Assembly: GCA_023419095.1 (NCBI GenBank)
Contig: JAEZYN010000045.1
Location: 1 to 64,000 of the forward strand
DNA length: 64,000 nt
Direction: 5' to 3'
From: Bacteroidota bacterium
GTDB lineage: Bacteria > Bacteroidota > Bacteroidia > Flavobacteriales > Weeksellaceae
The translations under genes were made by a program, and so were the position numbers. Position 1 is the stretch's first letter. The number at the start of each line of letters is the position of its first letter. Below the pieces are notes generated by a model, which saw only the letters and a program-made list of their open reading frames with translations, did no database searches and was not told the origin of the DNA. Below, piece after piece: positions 17,393-26,100 of the stretch.

Positions 17393-18487
17393 TTGTTCGA
17401 CTGGATCCCCATAGGCAGCTACACGCCGATATATTACCATCTGATGATGTTCTTTACGCTCATCACTCTGCTGCATGCGTACCAAAACGACCTGTTCAGC
17501 AGCCGCACAATAAGCTTTTCTGCGGGAATGGGTTTTGCGTTATTGCTGCTGATGATACTGTATCTGGGCACACGACCGGTGAGTTATGTATTTGGGGATA
17601 TGGGGACTTACGGGAAATTTTATAACCGTGTGGCAGCTGGAGAAACACCGAGCATAACGAAGGATTATCTGTTTAACTATTTCATGGTTGCCTCTACGAA
17701 CGTGATGAGTGACCGCACTTTCTTTTTTTTATGTGCTGTCATCTACATTATCCCCTGTTATATATTCTCAAGGAAATACTGCGGTTCGTACTGGTATTTT
17801 GTATTTCTGATCTTTATCGGTTCCTATATGTTCTGGCCATTCGGCACCAACGGTATCCGCAATGGTTTAGGTACTTCCCTATTTGTCATGGCGCTGTGTT
17901 TTTATGAGCGTAAATTGGTGATGTATGCACTGATGGCACTTGCGTTTGGTATGCACAGTTCGATCATCATCCCGATTGCGGGATTTGCTGTAGCAGGCGT
18001 GTACAAAAATCCTAAACTGTATTATTACATCTGGCTTGCGGCCATTCCGCTTTCGCTGATCGGTGGTGGTTTTTGGGAAAGTCTGTTTGGCGGTATCGGT
18101 CTGGGTGGAGATACGCGTGCGGAGGATTACCTGACCAAGGGAAATGTAAACAACGACGAATTTGCCTACACCGGTTTCCGCTGGGACTTTTTGTTCTACT
18201 CATCATTCGCTGTATTAGCGGGCTGGTACTTTATATTTAAAAAGAACATTACCGATAAGTTATATATCCACCTTTGGGGTACTTATATGATCGCGAATGC
18301 GTTTTGGATACTGGTGATCCGGGCTAATTTCTCCAACCGTTTTGCGTACCTCTCATGGTTCCTGATGGCGCCGGTAATCGCATATCCATTGCTGCGGTAT
18401 AAACTCTTTCCGAACCAATACCGGATTATCGGTGGTGTCATAGCAGTCTATTACCTTTTTACTTATCTAATGTTTTTACGCGGCTAA
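17393..18487 (+). CDS. EpsG/Wzy-like polysaccharide polymerase
   Basis: 364 aa integral membrane protein with about ten hydrophobic segments and a long periplasmic-type loop near FGTNGIRNGLGTSLFV, a pattern typical of EpsG-family O-antigen/exopolysaccharide polymerases. It would join repeat units on the periplasmic side. The start is TTG at 17393 (MFDWIPIGSYTPIYYHL), since the first ATGs are internal. Its stop overlaps the next ATG (TAATG). The presence of a polymerase together with an ABC exporter ATPase but no Wzx flippase is discussed in the findings. Confidence 0.75.
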   Translation: MFDWIPIGSYTPIYYHLMMFFTLITLLHAYQNDLFSSRTISFSAGMGFALLLLMILYLGTRPVSYVFGDMGTYGKFYNRVAAGETPSITKDYLFNYFMVASTNVMSDRTFFFLCAVIYIIPCYIFSRKYCGSYWYFVFLIFIGSYMFWPFGTNGIRNGLGTSLFVMALCFYERKLVMYALMALAFGMHSSIIIPIAGFAVAGVYKNPKLYYYIWLAAIPLSLIGGGFWESLFGGIGLGGDTRAEDYLTKGNVNNDEFAYTGFRWDFLFYSSFAVLAGWYFIFKKNITDKLYIHLWGTYMIANAFWILVIRANFSNRFAYLSWFLMAPVIAYPLLRYKLFPNQYRIIGGVIAVYYLFTYLMFLRG

Positions 18488-19377
18488 TGAAAAAGCTCAC
18501 CATTTTCACACCGACCTTTAACCGCCGCCATCTGCTCCCGCGTCTCTACGAGAGTCTCTGTACACAGACAAATCTTAATTTTGTTTGGCTCGTGGTTGAC
18601 GACGGTTCTACCGACGGTACCGGCGAACTGGTCGGGAGCTGGATTGAAGAGAATAAAATTCAGATCGAATACATCTTTAAAGTGAATGAAGGCATGCACT
18701 CGGCACATAACGTCGCCTACGCGCAAATTAACACGGACTGGAACGTATGTATAGATTCAGATGATAGAATGCCGGCAGATGCGGTTGAACTCATACTTCG
18801 CAAGATCGGACAAAATCCGGGTCCACAGTATTATGGTATCGTAGGTCTCGACGCTGATTTTGACGGAAAAGTGCTTGGTAAATCCATTCCTCCCCGATTT
18901 GACCGTGTAAAGATGACCGAGCTTGAAAGTGTATACGGCATCAATGGGGACAAGAAATTGGTCTGTAAAACTGCCGTAATGCAAAGTCTGCCTGCCTATC
19001 CCATCTACAAAAATGAGAAGCTGGTGCCATTAAGCTATAAGTCTTTGATGGCCGAGCAACGCGGTTTGTACATGAAGCCGCTGAATGAGATCCTGTGTCT
19101 GGTGGAATATCAGCCAGATGGCTCTACTAAAAATATGCTGATGCAATACCGCCGGAACCCCCGGGGTTTTGCCTTTATGCGTATTGCCAGGCTCAATGCA
19201 AATCTTGGATTTAAAGAATACGTTAAAACCGCGGTACATCTGGTTTCTTCCACTTTGTTCACCGGTGACTATGGCGGGCTTTTCAAGACCCGGCGTACTA
19301 CGTTGGTGCTGGCTGCCATTCCTTTTGGAATAGTGCTTAACATATATATCCGCATCAAAACTACACGGACGGCATGA
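18487..19377 (+). CDS. GT2-family glycosyltransferase
   Basis: 296 aa. LTIFTPTFNRRHLLPRLYES, VDDGSTDGT and VCIDSDDRMP mark a GT2 core. Hydrophobic C-terminal stretch (LVLAAIPFGIVLNIYI) suggests membrane association. It overlaps the polymerase stop at its start and the next GT4 at its stop (ATGA), so the three are almost certainly co-transcribed. Confidence 0.87.
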   Translation: MKKLTIFTPTFNRRHLLPRLYESLCTQTNLNFVWLVVDDGSTDGTGELVGSWIEENKIQIEYIFKVNEGMHSAHNVAYAQINTDWNVCIDSDDRMPADAVELILRKIGQNPGPQYYGIVGLDADFDGKVLGKSIPPRFDRVKMTELESVYGINGDKKLVCKTAVMQSLPAYPIYKNEKLVPLSYKSLMAEQRGLYMKPLNEILCLVEYQPDGSTKNMLMQYRRNPRGFAFMRIARLNANLGFKEYVKTAVHLVSSTLFTGDYGGLFKTRRTTLVLAAIPFGIVLNIYIRIKTTRTA

Positions 19378-20480
19378 AAATCCTGCATATCATCAATTCA
19401 CTTTCGACCGGGGGTGCAGAGAAACTGATTCTCGAAACCGTTCCTGAATATAATTCACGGGGCTTATCTGTGGATGTTATGTTACTGAACGGCAGTCCGT
19501 CGCCGTTTTTGGATGAACTTCAGAGGACTGGGTGCTGTAAAATAATCGTGCCCGGCACGTCCTCACCCTACCGTTTTAAGTTTATATGGGAGATAGTGCC
19601 GCAGTTCAGAAAATACGATCTGATCCACGTCCATCTGTTTCCATCAAATTACTGGGCTGCTTTTGCCAAAATTATTTCCCGCGCGTCTGTCCCGTTGGTC
19701 TTCACTGAACACAGCACGTCTAACCGCAGATTCCGTAACCCGGTATTCCGGGTCATTAATGCGGTTGTCTATCGCTCATTCACAAAAACTGTATGTATTA
19801 CGGATGACGTAAAAGCAGTTGTGAAGGCAAACACACTTCTTCGCGAAAATAAACTCACAGTAATACAGAACGGAGTTCCGATAAGAAAATATGCATCGGC
19901 GCGTGCTCTTTCCCGACATAAGATTCACAGTTCGCTTGGCGAAGATGATTTCTTACTCGTTCAAATCGCATCTTTTCGCGCAGCCAAAGACCAGGCGACT
20001 TTAATCAGGGCACTACTAAATTTACCTGAACGGTTTAAAGTACTCTTAGTGGGAGAAGGTCCGGGAAGAAAAGAGCATGAAAAATTAGTCGAAATGATGG
20101 ATTTACAGGGGAGAGTTTATTTTTTAGGTGTTACGTCAGATATTCCAAGCTTGTTGGCCACGTGCGATATTGCAGTTCTTTCCTCTAACTATGAAGGCTT
20201 TGGTATAGCGGCGGTTGAAGCCATGGCCTCCGGTCGTCCCCTTATTGCGAGTGATGTTCCGGGGTTGTCAGAGGTGGTTGGCGGCGCGGGTATTCTGTTT
20301 CCGAAAGGCGATGAAAAAACACTGGCAACCGAAATTTTCAGGCTGATGAATGATGAGATCTACTATGGCGAAGTCGCGCAGCGATGCACTGAGCGGGCGA
20401 AGGATTATGATATCGATATCATGGTGGCCCGGCATATCGAGCTGTATAAGTCACTTGTAAATCCAAATGTTGCGGGCTGA
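19374..20480 (+). CDS. GT4-family glycosyltransferase
   Basis: 368 aa GT-B enzyme. MKILHIINSLSTGGAEKLI, then HVHLFPSNYWAA, IQNGVP, QIASFRAAKDQATLIRAL and NYEGFGIAAVEAMASGRPLI (E-x7-E). It overlaps the upstream GT2 by 4 bp. Followed by an 87-bp gap with T-rich promoter-like sequence (ttttgaccttac and tatatttaccc near 20516-20545). Confidence 0.87.
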   Translation: MKILHIINSLSTGGAEKLILETVPEYNSRGLSVDVMLLNGSPSPFLDELQRTGCCKIIVPGTSSPYRFKFIWEIVPQFRKYDLIHVHLFPSNYWAAFAKIISRASVPLVFTEHSTSNRRFRNPVFRVINAVVYRSFTKTVCITDDVKAVVKANTLLRENKLTVIQNGVPIRKYASARALSRHKIHSSLGEDDFLLVQIASFRAAKDQATLIRALLNLPERFKVLLVGEGPGRKEHEKLVEMMDLQGRVYFLGVTSDIPSLLATCDIAVLSSNYEGFGIAAVEAMASGRPLIASDVPGLSEVVGGAGILFPKGDEKTLATEIFRLMNDEIYYGEVAQRCTERAKDYDIDIMVARHIELYKSLVNPNVAG

Positions 20481-20567
20481 CGAAGTTGTAAAATGCTTCA
20501 CGGTGCAGACTTGCGCTTTTGACCTTACAAATAATTATATTTACCCTGAAAAAAAAGCAGTCCTGCC

Positions 20568-21785
20568 TTGAAAAAACTCATCCGCGTTACCTCAGTTCCC
20601 TTATCCCTCAGTAAGCTGCTGGGAAACCAGTTGTCGTATATGAATACATTCTATGAGGTGACAGCCGTATCCTCCGATGCGGAGGAGCTGGCTAAGCTGG
20701 CGCAAAAATTTGGTGTGCGGCACTTCCCTGTAGAAATGACCCGGCAGATCACGCCGGTTCAGGATCTGGTGGCCATATACAAACTTTATCTTTTCTTCAG
20801 AAAGGAAAAACCGGCCATTGTACATTCACACACCCCAAAAGCCGGACTTGTGGCGATGCTCGCCGCCTGGCTAGCGCGCGTACCGGTACGTCTGCATACG
20901 GTGGGCGGTCTGCCACTGGTGGAAGCCACAGGAATTAAGAGAAAAATATTAAATCTGGTTGAAACAGTGATATACGGTGCGGCGACGCGCGTATACCCGA
21001 ACTCGTCAGCCCTGCGCGAGATCATCATTAAAGAAAAGTTCTGCGCGCCGGCCAAACTTAAAATCATTGCGCAGGGCAGCAGCAACGGCATCGATACTGC
21101 CCATTTCTCACCCACCCAGGTTTCCGCCGAAACGCGACAGAACCTGCGTGATATCCTACAAATAAAAGCTGACGACTTCGTCTTTCTGTTTGTGGGCCGC
21201 CTGGTGCGCGACAAAGGCATCAATGAACTCGTAAGCGCGTTTACCGCCCTCGAAAAGTCGCCCCAAAGCGTTCTGAACATTCCTCCTTCGGGCGAAATAT
21301 TAAACGATCTGACCTCCGCTGCGCCGCCGCACAGCAAACCCAAGTTGCTGCTCGTGGGGCCTCTGGAGCAGCACCTCAACCCACTCAGCCCCGAAACCAT
21401 TAAAACGATTGAGGACAATCCCAGCATTATTGCGACCGGATTTGAAGACGATGTGCGACCCTATATGGCCATAAGCGATGCCTTTGTGTTCCCGAGCTAC
21501 CGTGAGGGCTTTCCCAACGTTGTGCTGCAGGCCGGTGCGATGGAACTGCCAACCATCGTCACCGACATCAACGGCTGCAACGAGATCATCCGCGACCGCC
21601 AGAACGGACTGGTTATCCCGCCCAAGAACCCAGATGCGCTGCTCTCCGCGATGCAGGAAATGATGCGCGAGCACAATCTGCCCACTTTTCTCATACGGAA
21701 CCTTCGTAAAGAGATCGAAGAAAAGTATGACCAGCAGAAAGTCTGGGCCGCGATCAAAGAAGAGTACGAGCGTCTAACGTCCTAA
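20568..21785 (+). CDS. GT4-family glycosyltransferase
   Basis: 405 aa, a type common at the downstream end of flavobacterial capsule loci. MKKLIRVTSVPLSLSKLLGNQ, then HSHTPKAGLVAMLAAW, GSSNGIDT, FVGRLVRDKGINELV and YREGFPNVVLQAGAMELPTIV (E-x7-E replaced in part, with Q at the second position region). Start is TTG at 20568; no ATG fits. GC is higher than in the rest of the locus, and the gene may have its own promoter in the 87 bp before it. Last gene of the locus visible here; the initiating sugar-phosphate transferase is not present. Confidence 0.85.
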   Translation: MKKLIRVTSVPLSLSKLLGNQLSYMNTFYEVTAVSSDAEELAKLAQKFGVRHFPVEMTRQITPVQDLVAIYKLYLFFRKEKPAIVHSHTPKAGLVAMLAAWLARVPVRLHTVGGLPLVEATGIKRKILNLVETVIYGAATRVYPNSSALREIIIKEKFCAPAKLKIIAQGSSNGIDTAHFSPTQVSAETRQNLRDILQIKADDFVFLFVGRLVRDKGINELVSAFTALEKSPQSVLNIPPSGEILNDLTSAAPPHSKPKLLLVGPLEQHLNPLSPETIKTIEDNPSIIATGFEDDVRPYMAISDAFVFPSYREGFPNVVLQAGAMELPTIVTDINGCNEIIRDRQNGLVIPPKNPDALLSAMQEMMREHNLPTFLIRNLRKEIEEKYDQQKVWAAIKEEYERLTS

Positions 21786-22045
21786 TCATTCGCTAAAAGA
21801 TTCTTAAAATATCTGATGCTTTTTAACTCCGCAAATTTTTTCAGTTAAATCAGCGAGGTCTAAAAACCTTCAAGGTTTACGCCGCCCCTACCTTAATTTC
21901 GCGGACGACATGACCTTTTTTTGCGCAATAAAACCACTCATTTACTCATTCTCAAATCACCTCATTCCCTGTCATCGCGAGCAAAGCGAGGGACCTCTTT
22001 TGCGAAAACAAACCGGCCGTAGGGGTTTGTTTTAGCCAAAGCCCC
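21786..22045. other. Intergenic interval with one dispersed repeat unit
   Basis: 260 bp between convergent genes. 21964-22010 (ccctgtcatcgcgagcaa, then agcgagggacctctttt and gcg) is a diverged form of the tcatcccgac...gatctctt repeat. The stretch just before it (actcattctcaaatcacc) carries the same attctcaaat words seen in the 30-kb array. No gene. Confidence 0.5.
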
Positions 22046-22741
22046 TCACCCTTCCTCCTCCTCAAACTTCGCCACCAGCCGCGCAGCCAGGCTTTCCAGG
22101 AACTTGGCCTGCCCTGTCTTGCGGTTGCGCACCTCGTGCAGCGTCTTGTAGAAGTTACCGAGTTCGATGTTGAAGGATTTCTCGATCAGGCGCACGGTCT
22201 CGCTGAAATCGGCGTTGCCGCCATTGAAGCTGTTGCTGATGTGCAGCGCATACAGCAGTTCGATGAGTGCCGACTTGGAGCCTGTCCACGTGATGGGTGA
22301 CTTGTTCGTAAACTTGTCGTAGAAATACCCTTCAATGCCGTAAACCGACTGTAAGAGATATTGCTCCAGGCGGTCATGGGCCAGGATCTGGGCCACCAGG
22401 CCGTCATGGGAAGTGCTGAAGGTGGTATCATAGCTGTACAGCTGGGCATCCGTAGTCATTTTAAAGTCGGTCTGGTTGCGCACGAAATATTTTTCGTCGA
22501 GGTAGGTCGCCTTCCGGCGGTAATATTCGTAAAAGTCGGCATGCTGATCCACGAAAGTCTTCAGCTCGCGGAGTTCAAGTTTGTAATACTCCTTCAGGAT
22601 TTGCTGACCTGCGTTGGGTCTGGCCGCTTCTATGCCCAGGATCTTCGACCAGTATATGAACTCAGCCACAAAGAGCGGCTTCAGGTTTTTAAAGAAATGG
22701 ACTTCATGTGCGGCCGAACTCATTTCTGCCGTAGCCACCAT
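22046..22741 (-). CDS. RteC-family protein, N-terminally short
   Basis: 231 aa. The sequence from HEVHFFKNLKPLFVAEFIYWSKI through TSHDGLVAQILAHDRLEQYLL, WTGSKSALIELLYALH, NGGNADFSETV and EVRNRKTGQAKFLESL follows RteC, known from CTnDOT as the regulator that activates excision genes. Full-length RteC proteins have roughly 50 more residues before the FFK motif. Here an in-frame TAA occurs 10 codons upstream of the ATG, so the gene is either a short form or has lost its N-terminus. Acidic C-terminal tail. No integrase or conjugation genes are nearby, so this is an orphan or remnant of an integrative element. Confidence 0.8.
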   Translation of the reverse strand: MVATAEMSSAAHEVHFFKNLKPLFVAEFIYWSKILGIEAARPNAGQQILKEYYKLELRELKTFVDQHADFYEYYRRKATYLDEKYFVRNQTDFKMTTDAQLYSYDTTFSTSHDGLVAQILAHDRLEQYLLQSVYGIEGYFYDKFTNKSPITWTGSKSALIELLYALHISNSFNGGNADFSETVRLIEKSFNIELGNFYKTLHEVRNRKTGQAKFLESLAARLVAKFEEEEG

Positions 22742-22905
22742 TGCTTTAAGGCCGCGCTGAAAGCTTTAGGTATGAAGAAGTCAAAGCGTCCTCATGCACA
22801 GTTATTCATAAGTGAGTCCCTAGCAATGTGTTAAACAAAGTTAAAATAAAAAATATTTTTAATTTGTGCACGATTGTTCCATACTGCGGTTATACGTCTT
22901 AATCT

Positions 22906-23298
22906 ATGAACTCCACGCTTTTTACCACGCTGCGCTCATTTATGCGCCACCGGGCGTACCGCCACCTGATGTTTGTGTCTTTACTCAGCCTTTTGATAGG
23001 AACGGTCTCGATGCATTTTCTGGAAGGCTGGTCGTGGCTGGACGGACTGTATTTCTCTGTAAGCACAGTGACTACCACGGGCTACGGCGACCTGTACCCC
23101 GAAACGGAGAACGGCAAAATATTCGTGGTGTTTTACCAGCTCATCAGTGTTGCCATTATCCTTTTGTTTTTCAATGCGATCTACCAGCATTTTGCCGATG
23201 TAAAAAACAGCCAGCGCATCCGGCAGTACCATCACAAAAAAATGGTGGAGAGGACGGTCAGGGCGCAGAAAAAGGCGAGAAACCGGAAAAACCGCTGA
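22906..23298 (+). CDS. Two-TM potassium channel (Ion_trans_2 type)
   Basis: 130 aa. A first hydrophobic helix (about 27-45), a pore loop with the K+ selectivity filter TTTGYGDLYP, and a second helix (VVFYQLISVAIILLFFNAIY) define a small KcsA-like channel subunit that would form a tetramer. The tail is basic and short; there is no RCK domain, so gating must come from elsewhere. Lies upstream of Na+ and K+ transporter genes on the same strand but separated by a pseudogene. Confidence 0.87.
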   Translation: MNSTLFTTLRSFMRHRAYRHLMFVSLLSLLIGTVSMHFLEGWSWLDGLYFSVSTVTTTGYGDLYPETENGKIFVVFYQLISVAIILLFFNAIYQHFADVKNSQRIRQYHHKKMVERTVRAQKKARNRKNR

Positions 23299-23562
23299 TC
23301 CTGAAGCGCACCGGCAATGCCACGCAAAGAACCCGTGAAAGCCCGACGCAGGCAAACCGACGCAGACGCACTGCAGTTGCCTGCACGGCCTGCAGAAGCT
23401 TCTGCGCTGATGCAGCTGAGGGCGCAGGAGTCTCCGCCACCTCGCAGCCGAAAACGCGGCAGCTCCGACTGCAAACGTGAAATATTCGGCTCGTTTCGAA
23501 ATAGCCCACGGCTCTTTTTTTCTGCGGTCATGAACCCATTTTCCGCATAAGCCGATAATCAA
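23299..23562. other. GC-rich interval without a supported gene
   Basis: Overlapping frames on both strands are low-complexity and arginine/alanine-rich and do not resemble proteins. It may be decayed coding sequence associated with the kinase remnant that follows. Confidence 0.4.
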
Positions 23563-23937
23563 ATGCTTTATGTTCCCGTGCCGCATACTTTCTCGCGAAA
23601 ATATGCCTTGAAACACGCGTGCTTTTTCTGCTTCCCATCAAAAATGTTTTCTAGAAAAAAAAATAAGGATCATTCAGTGCTCAGCAGAAATGTCTTTGAT
23701 GTTGAAGATGATAACATTATCTTTTCCGTCACCGATACCGGGCAGGGTATTCAACCTCAATATCTGGCCAAAATTTTCGACCGGTACTTCCGCATCCCCG
23801 AAACAAGAAAGGAAGGTACCGGCCCCGGCCTCAGTATAAGTAAAGAATTTATAGAAGCACAGGGAGGAAAAGTCTGGGTGGAAAGCGAATATGGGCTTGG
23901 CTCTGCCTTCTTTTTTTCATTAAAAAAGCAATACTAA
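23563..23937 (+). pseudogene. Histidine-kinase ATPase-domain remnant
   Basis: From about residue 48 the frame reads [14 protein letters not shown] (G1 box), then [13 protein letters not shown] and [24 protein letters not shown] (G2 box; GTGPGL where GTGLGL is usual) and FFFSLKKQY at the end, which is the 3' part of a HATPase_c domain. The N-box, DHp domain with its His, and any sensor are missing. The first 40 residues do not look like kinase. This is a 3' fragment of a sensor kinase gene. Confidence 0.75.
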
Positions 23938-24161
23938 AATAGCTTGAGGTTCTTATTGAAACGCTATTGGAAGTGTATCATAGGACTGGCCTGCACCTCA
24001 CACGGGGACAAGCCATCCGCTTCTTTTTCCTGTTTCATTCTTGGAAACCTCGTCAGCGGGCTGGCACAATGCTTTCATTGAATGCTGAACATCAATGCTG
24101 CGCGGAGCAAAAACGACGGCTCACGCAGTAGATCACCGCACAACTTAAAATTCAGTATACA
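23938..24161. other. Intergenic interval
   Basis: 224 bp with no ORF, RNA gene or repeat that I can recognise. Confidence 0.4.
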
Positions 24162-24662
24162 ATGCTAAAAATGAACAATTTAAACCAAACAGCAAAATCG
24201 GTCATTGCGCCCATGTTTGTACTTTCACTGGTATTGTTTTCCTGTCAGAAATCAGGCACGGAAGAACCAGTGGATCACCCGGACAGCCAAGCCGTCCATA
24301 CAACTGAGGTGTCCGCCACTGGAAATAATACCCCGGAGAATGAGCAACGCATACTTTCAACGTCGCTGGCCGGAAAATGGAGAGAAAACACTTACCCGTA
24401 CCGCACGGCAGAATTTAAAGGATCTACTGTAAAATTTGTAGAGGAAGGCACGGAACATGATCCACAATTTGAAAAATATGAGTTGGGAAACCATTGCAAA
24501 TTTGAAAATAATAATATCAAAGAGACCCACTCACTACTTTTGATTCTGCCCGAAGCGCGGCGTTGTGAGCAAATTGCCGTTTCAGGCGACACACTTACTT
24601 TAAGCGGATATTCCGCGAACACAAATGATGAGTATAAAATAACCTACCTGAAGATAAAATGA
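24162..24662 (+). CDS. Secreted lipoprotein of unknown function
   Basis: 166 aa. A lipoprotein signal is visible (APMFVLSLVLFSCQKSGTEEP, Cys at about residue 28), followed by a Thr/Ser/Glu-rich linker and a globular part with two Cys. It should be lipidated at the cell envelope. No family recognised. The real start could be the second Met (MNNLNQTAKS) at 24171. Monocistronic as far as can be seen. Confidence 0.65.
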   Translation: MLKMNNLNQTAKSVIAPMFVLSLVLFSCQKSGTEEPVDHPDSQAVHTTEVSATGNNTPENEQRILSTSLAGKWRENTYPYRTAEFKGSTVKFVEEGTEHDPQFEKYELGNHCKFENNNIKETHSLLLILPEARRCEQIAVSGDTLTLSGYSANTNDEYKITYLKIK

Positions 24663-24885
24663 CAGAGCGACTTTTAAATTTACAGCACGCTTACGCACAC
24701 TTCGGCTGTTGCCGGACTTTCTGAATCATGGTCATTTCAACTCAAGTAAGAACTCCAGGTACATTTCTTTTTATTCAGCGTAATCATTAGCTTTTTTTTG
24801 AAACTGTATCATCCGTTTTTGCTCTCCTGTGCAGCCGGACGTTTGTAAAATTAATTTTATAATTTGCGGCTGCAAAAAAACACCT

Positions 24886-26088
24886 ATGGTAAAAGTGATC
24901 AATCTGCAGGCATTTATTAATTTCGTTCAGTCCAGCAAGTTTGGCGGCGTGCTGCTTCTCGCGTGCGTGCTGCTGTCGCTCACCGTAGCCAATATGGGGG
25001 CTGCCGGCACTGTGGAAGCACTGTTGGCGACGGAGTTTGGATATGAAAACAGCTGGCTTCACCTGAACTACAGTGCAGCCATGTGGATCAATGACGGTCT
25101 GATGGCCGTTTTTTTCCTCCTGGTAGGCCTCGAAATAAAACGTGAACTGGTGGAAGGCGAATTGTCGTCTCCAAGAAAAGCGGCTCTGCCGGTGTTATGT
25201 GCCGTTGGCGGAGCAATAGTTCCCGCAGTGCTGTATCTGAGTTTTAATGCAGGACTACCTGCACAGAACGGCTGGGGCATCCCGATGGCTACCGACATTG
25301 CATTTGCACTTGCAATTATTTCTCTGCTCGACGGGCGCGTACCGCTGAGTTTAAAAATTTTTCTCGCAGCAATTGCCATTGCCGATGACCTGATAGCGAT
25401 ACTTGTGATCGCGATTTTTTATTCTTCGGGTATTCAGCTGACGTATCTGTTGTATGCAGCTGCGGCACTGGCGGTATTGGTAGTGATGAACCGTATGGAC
25501 ATTAAAAATCAGTGGCTCTATCTTTTGCCGGGGGTCTTCGTTTGGTATTTCATTCATCATTCCGGTATACATGCTACAATAGCCGGGGTGCTGGTGGCCA
25601 TGACTCTGCCTACGAACAGTACAGATGCGCCTTCACCCCTTGAAAAACTTGAACACGCACTCGTAAAACCGGTTAATTTTTTGATTATCCCTCTTTTTGC
25701 ATTTGCAAACACCAATATCAGGCTGGAACCGGAAATGATTCAGGGTCTCACAGCACCTTTGGGGCTGGGTATTATGACAGGCCTGTTGATCGGTAAACCG
25801 GCAGGCATCCTTATCTCTACATTCATCCTCACCAAACTGAAGGTAGCCGATTTACCAGAGGGAAGTAACTGGCTTCATATTCTGGGTGTTGGGCTCCTTG
25901 CAGGGATCGGTTTCACGATGTCTATATTCATTTCCATTCTCTCTTTTTCCGACCCTTTACTGGTATCGGAAGCAAAATTATCGGTGCTTATCAGCTCATG
26001 CGTTGCCGGAGCAACCGGCTACATTATTTTATCGGCAGTGGGAAACAACGAAAATTCCGGGGCATTACCTGAACAAGAACCGGCGTAG
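24886..26088 (+). CDS. nhaA: Na+/H+ antiporter NhaA
   Basis: 400 aa inner-membrane antiporter exporting Na+ (or Li+) for H+. The conserved FFLLVGLEIKREL, ATDIAFALAIISLL (the TM IV assembly region) and IAIADDLIAILVIA with the paired Asp residues of TM V are present, as are GIHATIAGV and GIGFTMSIFISILSF. About twelve TM segments. ATG 24886 chosen (MVKVINLQAFINFVQSSKFGG); a longer frame from 24829 is unlikely. The next gene follows after 12 bp, so Na+ export and K+ uptake are probably co-expressed. Confidence 0.93.
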   Translation: MVKVINLQAFINFVQSSKFGGVLLLACVLLSLTVANMGAAGTVEALLATEFGYENSWLHLNYSAAMWINDGLMAVFFLLVGLEIKRELVEGELSSPRKAALPVLCAVGGAIVPAVLYLSFNAGLPAQNGWGIPMATDIAFALAIISLLDGRVPLSLKIFLAAIAIADDLIAILVIAIFYSSGIQLTYLLYAAAALAVLVVMNRMDIKNQWLYLLPGVFVWYFIHHSGIHATIAGVLVAMTLPTNSTDAPSPLEKLEHALVKPVNFLIIPLFAFANTNIRLEPEMIQGLTAPLGLGIMTGLLIGKPAGILISTFILTKLKVADLPEGSNWLHILGVGLLAGIGFTMSIFISILSFSDPLLVSEAKLSVLISSCVAGATGYIILSAVGNNENSGALPEQEPA

Positions 26089-26100
26089 CAATTGCAGGTG

